Shown piece after piece: positions 6,480 to 12,920 of a DNA stretch of 12,920 nt. A program made the translations under genes and the position numbers. The DNA comes from an uncultured Lachnospiraceae bacterium. Lineage in GTDB: Bacteria > Bacillota > Clostridia > Lachnospirales > Lachnospiraceae. The first letter of the stretch is position 1; each line of letters starts with the position of its first letter. The notes beneath the pieces were generated by a model. It was not told the DNA's origin. It did not search any database and saw nothing but the letters and a program-made list of their open reading frames with translations. The stretch is from the NCBI GenBank assembly GCA_958426095.1, contig CATZYB010000057.1, forward strand, positions 1-12,920. The letters run 5' to 3'.

Positions 6480-8219
6480 ATGTGGAAATATGTAAAAAAA
6501 TATCTTCATTTTGCAGTGTTAGCTGCTCTGTTTATGATGGGCGAGGTATCGATGGATTTAATACAGCCCGGACTTATGCGCCGGATCGTGGATGAAGGCG
6601 TATTGGGAATTAATAATGATGGCATCGGAGACATGCACCTGATTCTTGTATTGGGATTTACGATGATTGGGCTTGTTATCCTTGGAGGACTCAGCGGTTC
6701 GATGAACAATGCCTTTGTACATATGACGGGGCAGAATATTGGAAATGAAATGCGTAAAGATTGTTTTCGAAGAATTATGACCTTTTCATTTCCTCAAATG
6801 GACTGCTTTGGCACAGGGTCGTTGGTGACGAGAGTCACCAACGACATTACACAGGTTGAAAACTTTGTTGCCCAATTTGTCCGGGGAATGATTCGGACCT
6901 CAATGCTTATACTGGGAAGTATTTTCTTTATGTTTCGACTGAATCATGAATTTGGAAAGATTGTTCTGTGTGCGCTTCCGTTCATACTGGGCTGCATGCT
7001 TGTCTGTCTTATCAAGGCAAATCCGCTGCTGACAAGACTTCAGGCCAAGCTTGATGAAATGAATGAAGTTTTGCAGGAAGATGTTTCCGGTATCCGCATG
7101 ATCAAAGCATGTGTACGGGAAGTATATGAAAAGCTGCGTTTTGGCAAGGTAAATGATGACCTTATCAAGACGCAGCTTCGCGTACTTATAATATTTGCTT
7201 TTATGAACCCGGTGATGAATGCGCTGATGTATATTGTTGTCGTACTCATATTGCTGACGGGGGCTTATCAGGTCGGAGAAAACATGACGACACCGGGGAC
7301 TATTATGGCGGCCATTACTTATACGACGCAGCTCCTTAACGCCATTCTGATGCTGGTTATGTTATTTCAGAATATTTCCAAAGGAATTGCTTCATGGAAA
7401 CGGGTAAAGGAAATCTTGAATACCGAGCCCGAATTAAAGGACGGAGATTTTGACGGAGAAACAAAGGTCCATGGAAAAATCGAATTTAGGGATGTATCCT
7501 TTGCTTTCCCGGGGACGGGCCAGATGGTGTTAAAACATATTAATCTGACGATCCGTCCGGGAGAGACTGTAGCGATCATGGGAGCAACCGGCTGTGGGAA
7601 AACGGCCCTTGTCAGTTTGATCCCGCGTTTCTATGATACCTCCGAAGGAACGGTTCTCGTAGATGATGTGGATGTTAAAAGTTACGCTCAAAATGATCTA
7701 AGAGAGAAAATTGCAGTTTCACTGCAGAAAAGTGAATTGTTTAGCACTACGATCCGGGAAAATATTTCCTGGGGCGCGCCGGGAGCATCAGATGAAGAGA
7801 TTTGCGAGGCGGCGGGAATTGCCCAGGCCGACGATTTTATTCAAAAAACTCCGAATGGGTACAATACATTAGTTGCGGAGCGGGGAACAAGCCTGTCCGG
7901 CGGTCAGAAACAGCGCATTTCCATTTCAAGAGCCGTATTGAAACCGGCTCCGATCCTGATTTTTGATGATTCGACCAGTGCGTTGGATTTAAAAACCGAG
8001 GCAGAGCTATATGGGGCTTTGAGTAAGTCAAAGCCGGAAAGTACGAAAATTATTGTTGCACAGAGGATTGCTTCTGTGCGGCGGGCAGACCGGATCGTCG
8101 TCCTGGATCAGGGAAGTGTGGAGGCCTGCGGTACTCATGATGAGCTTTTGCGGTCCTGTAAAACGTATCAGGATATTTATCATTCTCAGATAGGAAATGA
8201 AGGTGAGAAGTATGAGTGA
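6480..8219 (+). CDS. Exporter-type ABC transporter subunit with degenerate ATP site (half of a heterodimer)
   Basis: This 579-residue protein fuses a six-helix membrane domain (about 1-310) to an ATPase domain (about 335-579). Walker A is GATGCGKT (368-375) and the signature is LSGGQ (472-476). Walker B reads IFDD: D496 is followed by D497 where the catalytic Glu normally stands. The H-loop His is replaced by Gln (Q528 in VAQR). These are the marks of the non-hydrolysing site in heterodimeric exporters such as TM287/288, and the next gene supplies the complementary subunit. Overall it resembles the YfiB side of YfiB/YfiC pairs. The start lies 1 nt after the binding-protein stop. The nearest GGAG is about 19 nt upstream, so initiation probably depends on translational coupling. 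The substrate is unknown: drug, peptide or lipid export, or siderophore traffic given the operon. Confidence 0.88.
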   Translation: MWKYVKKYLHFAVLAALFMMGEVSMDLIQPGLMRRIVDEGVLGINNDGIGDMHLILVLGFTMIGLVILGGLSGSMNNAFVHMTGQNIGNEMRKDCFRRIMTFSFPQMDCFGTGSLVTRVTNDITQVENFVAQFVRGMIRTSMLILGSIFFMFRLNHEFGKIVLCALPFILGCMLVCLIKANPLLTRLQAKLDEMNEVLQEDVSGIRMIKACVREVYEKLRFGKVNDDLIKTQLRVLIIFAFMNPVMNALMYIVVVLILLTGAYQVGENMTTPGTIMAAITYTTQLLNAILMLVMLFQNISKGIASWKRVKEILNTEPELKDGDFDGETKVHGKIEFRDVSFAFPGTGQMVLKHINLTIRPGETVAIMGATGCGKTALVSLIPRFYDTSEGTVLVDDVDVKSYAQNDLREKIAVSLQKSELFSTTIRENISWGAPGASDEEICEAAGIAQADDFIQKTPNGYNTLVAERGTSLSGGQKQRISISRAVLKPAPILIFDDSTSALDLKTEAELYGALSKSKPESTKIIVAQRIASVRRADRIVVLDQGSVEACGTHDELLRSCKTYQDIYHSQIGNEGEKYE

Positions 8220-10020
8220 GTCGAAAATTGTAGAACGCAATATTCCGGGAATGAACAGGCATAACCGATTTGTAGAGGTGGAGCATGCGGAAAATGTCGG
8301 AGATACGCTGAAAAGGCTGCTGACTTATTTTGCCCGGGAGAAAATGCTTGTCATTGTTATGCTCATTATTGTTATTTTTGGTACGCTCTGCGGCGTTTAT
8401 GCGCCGAGCCTTCAAAGTGAAGCCATTGATATTATTGCAGGGACATCGATCGGAAGCCTGAGGCATACATTGATTTTTATGCTTGCAGTCTATTTGTTTT
8501 ACAGCGGCAGTCAGCTTTTTCAGGGATTGATCAGCGCCCGCATAAGCCAGAGGATTGTCAAACGGATGCGGGGCGAGATGTTTGATAAAATCGTGGATCT
8601 GCCTGTAAAATATCTGGATACCCATTCCCATGGCGATGTGATGAGCCGTATCACCAATGATATTGAGAATATTTCAACAACGGTATCTCAGTCATTGCCT
8701 TCACTGATTTCGGGTGTGCTGACTGTGGTGGGAACGATGGCTATTATGCTCTGGTATTGCTGGCAGTTGGCGTTATTAAGTTTTATTACGGTTGGACTTA
8801 CAGTGGCTGCCACAAAAGTATTGTCAAAAAAAGTAAGAAAGTTTTCCAGGCGGCGTCAGGAATTTCTAGGAGAATTAAATGGCACTGCACTGGAAATGAT
8901 TTCCGGTTACCGGACGGTGGTGGCGTATGATCATCAGGATATTACAGTGGATGAGTTTTGTAAGACTTCGGATGCACTGACAAAGGCCGGAATCCGGACC
9001 GATATTTTCAGCGGCGTCATGGGACCGGTTATGAATTGTATCGGAAACATTGGTTTTGTGATCATCGCAGCCTTCGGCGGCTATTTTGCCATTAACGGCT
9101 TGATTTCTGTCGGTGTCATTTCTGCATTTATTGTTTATGCCAAGCAATTCAGCCGGCCGATAAACGAGATCGCACAGATTTATGGACAGCTTCAGACGGC
9201 GATGGCCGGGGCGGAACGGGTATTTGCCGTGCTGGATGAAAAAGATGAGGACAAGACCGGAGAAATGCTTGAGGAACAGGAAAGCGCGACGGTAACTTTC
9301 AAAGATGTAAAGTTTTCGTATAAAGAAGGATGTCCGGTGCTTCATGATTTTTCTTTGACAGTGCCATCCGGAAAAAAAGTGGCTTTGGTGGGCGCTACGG
9401 GCAGCGGCAAGACGACGGTTGTCAATTTACTTATGCGGTTTTATGATATCGACAGCGGCGACATTTACATTAATGAACAGAATATAAAAAATGTTACGAG
9501 AGACAGTTTGAGAAAAAATGCGGCCATTGTATTGCAGGATACCATTTTATTTTCAGATACCATTGAAAACAATCTGAAATACGGCAATGAAAAGGCCAGC
9601 CGGAGAACTCTGGATGAGGCTGTAACTATGAGCCGGTGCGGGGAAATGATCCAGATGATGCCTCAGGGCTATGATACTGTTTTGACCGGAGCAGGAAGCA
9701 ATATCAGTCAGGGCCAGCGCCAGCTGCTCGCCATTGCCAGGGCCTTTGTGGCGGATCCGAAAATATTGATTTTAGATGAAGCCACATCCAATGTGGATAC
9801 CCGGACGGAAAAGGCCATTCAGGATGCCATGCAGCTTGTCATGAAAAACCGTACCAGTATTATCATTGCCCATCGGTTATCGACGATCCGGGATGCAGAC
9901 ATGATCGTGGTCATGGACCAGGGCCGGATTGTTGAAAGCGGCAGTCACGACAGCCTGCTGGCCCGGAAGGGTAAATACTATGAACTTTATATGACTCAGT
10001 ACGCCGGTTTTGAAACTTGA
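8212..10020 (+). CDS. Exporter-type ABC transporter subunit with intact catalytic residues (partner subunit)
   Basis: The 602-residue product fuses membrane and ATPase domains. I chose ATG at 8212: AAGGTG at 8200-8205 is well spaced, the start overlaps the previous stop by 8 bp, and the alternative ATG at 8197 has no spaced ribosome binding site. A hydrophilic N-terminal stretch of about 40 residues precedes the first helix. Walker A is GATGSGKT (394-401), Walker B ends in D522-E523, and H554 is the H-loop His, so the catalytic machinery is complete. The signature is NISQGQ (497-502) instead of LSGGQ. In a head-to-tail dimer this weak signature would face the degenerate Walker site of the preceding protein, while the partner's LSGGQ completes this protein's active site. 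It resembles YfiC-type subunits. There is no terminator directly after the stop codon; the next one is behind the tRNA. Confidence 0.9.
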   Translation: MSESKIVERNIPGMNRHNRFVEVEHAENVGDTLKRLLTYFAREKMLVIVMLIIVIFGTLCGVYAPSLQSEAIDIIAGTSIGSLRHTLIFMLAVYLFYSGSQLFQGLISARISQRIVKRMRGEMFDKIVDLPVKYLDTHSHGDVMSRITNDIENISTTVSQSLPSLISGVLTVVGTMAIMLWYCWQLALLSFITVGLTVAATKVLSKKVRKFSRRRQEFLGELNGTALEMISGYRTVVAYDHQDITVDEFCKTSDALTKAGIRTDIFSGVMGPVMNCIGNIGFVIIAAFGGYFAINGLISVGVISAFIVYAKQFSRPINEIAQIYGQLQTAMAGAERVFAVLDEKDEDKTGEMLEEQESATVTFKDVKFSYKEGCPVLHDFSLTVPSGKKVALVGATGSGKTTVVNLLMRFYDIDSGDIYINEQNIKNVTRDSLRKNAAIVLQDTILFSDTIENNLKYGNEKASRRTLDEAVTMSRCGEMIQMMPQGYDTVLTGAGSNISQGQRQLLAIARAFVADPKILILDEATSNVDTRTEKAIQDAMQLVMKNRTSIIIAHRLSTIRDADMIVVMDQGRIVESGSHDSLLARKGKYYELYMTQYAGFET

Positions 10021-10040
10021 TAAAAAATTTAAAATAGTGC

Positions 10041-10069
10041 TTGACAATAGTAGGAAACTATTGTAGAAT
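10041..10069 (+). promoter_or_regulatory. Promoter of tRNA-Arg, with a palindrome in the spacer
   Basis: A perfect -35 TTGACA (10041-10046) and TAGAAT (10064-10069) are separated by 17 bp, with transcription expected near 10076. The spacer contains the inverted repeat ACAATAGT (10044-10051) and ACTATTGT (10057-10064), perfect 8-bp arms around AGGAA, overlapping both promoter elements. Confidence 0.9.
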
Positions 10070-10089
10070 AAATACTGTTGTTAAGACAT

Positions 10090-10163
10090 GTGCGTTTAGC
10101 TCAGCTGGATAGAGCGTTTGGCTACGGACCAAAAGGTCGGGGGTTCGAATCCTCTAACGCACG
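10090..10163 (+). tRNA. tRNA-Arg(ACG)
   Basis: The acceptor strands GTGCGTT and AACGCAC pair over 7 bp. The D arm is GCTCAGCTGGATAGAGC. The anticodon stem TTTGG/CCAAA encloses the loop CTACGGA with anticodon ACG. The T arm contains TTCGAAT and the discriminator is G163 of the 10,1xx block (base 10163). CCA is not encoded. The wobble A would be converted to inosine by TadA to read CGU, CGC and CGA. Confidence 0.97.
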
Positions 10164-10165
10164 GC

Positions 10166-10201
10166 AAAGTCCTTGCAGAATATTTTGCAAGGACTTTTTT
10201 C
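10166..10201 (+). terminator. Rho-independent terminator after tRNA-Arg
   Basis: AGTCCTTGCA (10168-10177) pairs perfectly with TGCAAGGACT (10186-10195), followed by a T run. Flanking A and T bases can extend the stem. It is also the first terminator downstream of the six-gene transporter run. It abuts the next promoter. Confidence 0.95.
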
Positions 10202-10230
10202 TTGACTTTATTCAGTATAGCGAGTATACT
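10202..10230 (+). promoter_or_regulatory. Promoter of the riboswitch and P-type ATPase unit
   Basis: TTGACT (10202-10207) and TATACT (10225-10230) are spaced by 17 bp. AGTATA (10214-10219) and TATACT (10225-10230) also form a 6-bp dyad across the spacer. Transcription would begin near 10237, leaving about 33 nt of leader before the aptamer P1 stem. Confidence 0.85.
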
Positions 10231-10269
10231 TGATAAAAACTATTGATATGTTGGCCTGAAGCGGGCTTT

Positions 10270-10367
10270 CATTAAAAGGGAGTAGTTGAAATACGTCGTC
10301 AACAATCGCGGCCCGGTGGGTCTGGCGGCGTATACCATATAGATGGATGGTTACGAGACTTTTGATG
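10270..10367 (+). ncRNA. yybP-ykoY Mn2+ riboswitch aptamer
   Basis: P1 is CATTAAAAG (10270-10278) with CTTTTGATG (10359-10367), 9 bp with one G-U. The 5' conserved segment AAGGGAGTAG and the 3' conserved segment TACGAGACTTT flank two helical arms, the arrangement of the yybP-ykoY family. The family binds Mn2+ and commonly precedes Mn2+ exporters and P-type ATPases. The aptamer lies directly upstream of such an ATPase here. The 3' P1 strand is shared with the terminator described next, so Mn2+ binding should favour read-through (ON switch). Confidence 0.87.
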
Positions 10368-10427
10368 TATCTATTGGAGAGAAGATGGGAAATCTAAATA
10401 GATACATTGAAAGTCTCTTCTTTTTTC
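10355..10427 (+). terminator. Riboswitch-controlled intrinsic terminator
   Basis: Bases 10355-10375 (starting GAGACTTTTGATG) pair with 10397-10417 over 21 bp with two G-U pairs; a TTCTTTTTTC tract follows. The 5' strand contains the whole 3' strand of aptamer P1, so the two structures are mutually exclusive. From 10428 to 10478 only the ribosome binding site region is seen. Confidence 0.9.
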
Positions 10428-10478
10428 GCTGAAGCACAAGGATGGCGGAAATATTTGGCCCATGAAGGAGGAATGAAT

Positions 10479-12920
10479 GTGAAGACATGGTATCAAAGGA
10501 CAGAGGAAGAAATATTAGAAGATCTTCATGTGACAAAAGACGGACATTCGTCGGAGGCGGCTGCCGGGATTCTTAAGAGTAAAGGGGAAAATGTGCTGGA
10601 AGCAGGAAAGAAAAAAAGCACGCTTCAGATATTTTTATCCCAGTTTGCGGACTTATTGGTAATCATTTTGATCATTGCAGCAATTATCTCCGCATTTACC
10701 GGAAGTGAAGAAAGTACGATCGTTATTATAGCGGTTATTATTCTGAATGCGATCCTGGGAACGGTGCAGCACAAGAAAGCAGAAAAGTCGTTGGACAGCC
10801 TGAAATCGCTGTCATCGCCGTCGGCCAAGGTTATCCGTGACGGTCAGAAAATGGAGATCGATTCCAAAGATGTGGTCCCGGGGGATATACTGCTTTTGGA
10901 AGCCGGAGATCTGGTGGTGGCTGACGGAAGAGTTTTAAACAGTTATTCGCTCCAGGTGAATGAAAGTTCCCTGACCGGAGAATCCACCAGCGTGGATAAA
11001 ATGGAAGGGGTCATTGACGGTGAAGTACCGTTGGCTGACCGAACAAATATGGTTTATTCCAGCAGCCTGGTGACTTATGGCCGGGGTGTTGTCGTTGTCA
11101 CAGGGACGGGAATGGACACGGAAATCGGAAAGATCGCCAGTCTTATGAATGCGACTAAAGAGAAAAAGACACCGCTGCAGGTCAGTCTGGATCAGTTCAG
11201 CAGTAAACTGGCCATGGTGATCATGATTATCTGCGCCATTGTTTTTGCATTGAGTCTGTACCGCCAGATGCCGGTATTGGATGCTATGATGTTTGCTGTG
11301 GCTTTGGCTGTAGCAGCCATACCGGAAGCCTTAAGTTCCATTGTGACGATCGTGCAGGCGATGGGAACACAGAAGATGGCGAAAGAACACGCGATCATTA
11401 AGGAACTGAAAGCCGTGGAAAGCTTAGGATGTGTGTCTGTCATCTGTTCTGATAAAACGGGAACACTCACCCAGAATAAAATGACAGTTCAGAATATCTA
11501 TATTGATGGGAAGGTCATTGCGCCGGAAGAGGTGGATTTAAAAAATCAGCTTCACCGGTATCTGCTTTATGATGCGATTCTTACCAATGATTCGACGATT
11601 GTCGACGGAAAGGGTATCGGAGATCCAACCGAATACTCTCTGGTGGAAATGGTCCGGAAAATCGATCTGCCGGATACGGTCATACGGGATATGATGCCCC
11701 GGCTTGAAGAGATTCCTTTTGACTCAGACAGAAAACTGATGACGACGAAATACCGGCTGCATGGTGTGCCGACGCTGCTTACAAAAGGGGCGCTGGATGT
11801 GCTTCTGGACCGGACGACACGGATTCGGACGACAGAGGGCATTCGGGAGATGACGGAAGAAGACAGGAAGGCGATCCTGGAACAGAATCTGCATTTTTCA
11901 GAAAATGGTCTGCGGGTTTTAGCCTTTGCCTATCGGGAAGCAGAAGAAAATGAAAATCTTTCCCTGGCCTCAGAAGATAATTACATTTTTCTTGGTTTGA
12001 TTTCGATGATCGACCCGCCGCGGGAAGAATCGGCGGCCGCTGTGGCAGATGCAAAGCGGGCGGGAATCCGGCCGATCATGATAACGGGAGATCATAAAAT
12101 CACGGCAACGGCCATTGCGCGGCAGATAGGTATTTTTGAGGATGGCGATATGGCAGTTACCGGACCGGAACTGGATGCCATGTCGGATGAAGAGCTGGAT
12201 GAAAAAATTGTAAAAATATCCGTATATGCCCGGGTATCTCCGGAAAATAAAATCCGGATCGTCGATGCATGGCAGCGTCGGGGAAATGTGGTTTCTATGA
12301 CCGGCGACGGCGTCAATGACGCGCCGGCATTGAAAAAAGCAGATATCGGTGTGGCGATGGGGATTACAGGAACAGAAGTATCCAAAGATGCGGCGTCCAT
12401 GATCCTGACCGACGATAATTTTGCAACGATCATTAAGGCGGTAGCTAATGGACGAAATGTTTACCGGAACATAAAAAATGCAATTCAGTTTTTGCTTTCA
12501 GGAAATATGGCCGGAATTATGAGTGTACTGTATACTTCTCTGATAGGCCTTCCGGTGCCGTTTGCCCCGGTGCATTTACTCTTTATCAATCTGTTAACGG
12601 ATTCTCTCCCGGCGATTGCCATCGGCATGGAACCGGCGGAACGGGATTTGCTGTCCGAGAAGCCGAGAAATCCAAAGGAAGGGATTCTGAACCGCAAATT
12701 TATGACAGACATTTTAGTACAGGGGGCTTTGATCGCGGCTGTGACCATGACTGCCTTTCATATGGGATTGGGGCAGGGAGATTCAGCGCTGGCCAGTACG
12801 ATGGCTTTTGCAACGCTGACAGCGGCTCGTCTTTTCCATGGATTTAACTGTCGGAGCAAACATTCGATTTTCAGAATCGGATTTTCAGGAAACTGGTATA
12901 GTCTGGCGGCGTTTGCAGCA
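10479..12920 (+). CDS. P2-type cation-transporting ATPase, likely Mn2+/Ca2+ efflux (3' end outside window)
   Basis: The frame is open from here to the window end, about 814 codons of an expected 850-900. GTG at 10479 is the likely start because GGAGG (10467-10471) lies 7 nt upstream; the in-frame ATG at 10473 is only 1 nt from it. Domains in order are an N-terminal cation-ATPase region, two membrane helices, the actuator domain with TGES (166-169), and M4 with the ion-site motif PEAL (282-285). The phosphorylation motif DKTGT has Asp325. The nucleotide-binding region contains KGA, followed by DPP, TGDHK, and the hinge TGDGVNDAP (608-616). M6 carries NLLTDSLPA (from 704). This is the SERCA/PMR1-like P2A pattern rather than heavy-metal P1B, because there is no CPC motif or N-terminal metal domain. 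The Mn2+ riboswitch upstream suggests Mn2+ as a substrate; Ca2+ remains possible. Expression should rise with intracellular Mn2+. Confidence 0.9.
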   Translation, partial: MKTWYQRTEEEILEDLHVTKDGHSSEAAAGILKSKGENVLEAGKKKSTLQIFLSQFADLLVIILIIAAIISAFTGSEESTIVIIAVIILNAILGTVQHKKAEKSLDSLKSLSSPSAKVIRDGQKMEIDSKDVVPGDILLLEAGDLVVADGRVLNSYSLQVNESSLTGESTSVDKMEGVIDGEVPLADRTNMVYSSSLVTYGRGVVVVTGTGMDTEIGKIASLMNATKEKKTPLQVSLDQFSSKLAMVIMIICAIVFALSLYRQMPVLDAMMFAVALAVAAIPEALSSIVTIVQAMGTQKMAKEHAIIKELKAVESLGCVSVICSDKTGTLTQNKMTVQNIYIDGKVIAPEEVDLKNQLHRYLLYDAILTNDSTIVDGKGIGDPTEYSLVEMVRKIDLPDTVIRDMMPRLEEIPFDSDRKLMTTKYRLHGVPTLLTKGALDVLLDRTTRIRTTEGIREMTEEDRKAILEQNLHFSENGLRVLAFAYREAEENENLSLASEDNYIFLGLISMIDPPREESAAAVADAKRAGIRPIMITGDHKITATAIARQIGIFEDGDMAVTGPELDAMSDEELDEKIVKISVYARVSPENKIRIVDAWQRRGNVVSMTGDGVNDAPALKKADIGVAMGITGTEVSKDAASMILTDDNFATIIKAVANGRNVYRNIKNAIQFLLSGNMAGIMSVLYTSLIGLPVPFAPVHLLFINLLTDSLPAIAIGMEPAERDLLSEKPRNPKEGILNRKFMTDILVQGALIAAVTMTAFHMGLGQGDSALASTMAFATLTAARLFHGFNCRSKHSIFRIGFSGNWYSLAAFAA

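Noticed and set aside
8050..8631. 193-codon minus-strand reading frame across the exporter gene junction
   Set aside because: No family resemblance, no ribosome binding site, and it covers two well-supported + strand ABC genes.

Overview
The window looks like chromosomal DNA of a low-to-mid GC, Gram-positive anaerobe of the class Clostridia, most likely the family Lachnospiraceae. That placement is inferred from several features: lipoprotein and cell-wall-anchor signals, strong AAGGAGG ribosome binding sites, tRNA genes without encoded CCA, and a lipoprotein linker rich in Ala, Thr and Glu. All genes lie on the + strand. I see no insertion sequence, phage gene or CRISPR array.

Layout. Bases 1-101 hold the 3' part of a tRNA-Leu(UAA) and its terminator. 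Bases 259-2247 encode a large secreted protein with Fn3-like modules, a TEPTTEA repeat stalk and a C-terminal SPKTG sortase signal, closed by a perfect terminator. Bases 2303-2437 are a dense control region: a Fur-like dyad, a sigma-A type promoter and a strong hairpin terminator placed inside the leader. This precedes a tightly packed six-gene run. It comprises two FecCD-type permeases, an ATPase and a lipoprotein binding protein of the YclNOPQ/CeuBCDE catecholate-siderophore family (2481-6478), followed with almost no gap by a heterodimeric exporter-type ABC pair (6480-10020). Next come a tRNA-Arg(ACG) with its own promoter and terminator (10041-10201), then a promoter, a yybP-ykoY Mn2+ riboswitch with an overlapping terminator, and a P-type cation ATPase that runs off the window end (10202-12920).

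How the parts work together. The central run is best read as ferric-siderophore import. The binding protein keeps the His and Tyr expected to coordinate a ferric catecholate, the permease pair moves the complex inward and the ATPase powers it. The two exporter-fold subunits probably share the transcript. They carry one degenerate and one consensus ATP site, as in TM287/288-type heterodimers, and could export a siderophore or metabolite, or act in iron-chelate handling like YbtPQ/IrtAB. The last unit is metal homeostasis of a different kind: Mn2+ sensed by RNA should relieve transcription termination and switch on an efflux ATPase.

The least ordinary points are the glycine-rich 21-bp repeat insertion inside the siderophore-binding protein, close to its metal-ligand His; the attenuator-like leader of the transport operon; and the joining of importer and exporter genes in one run.
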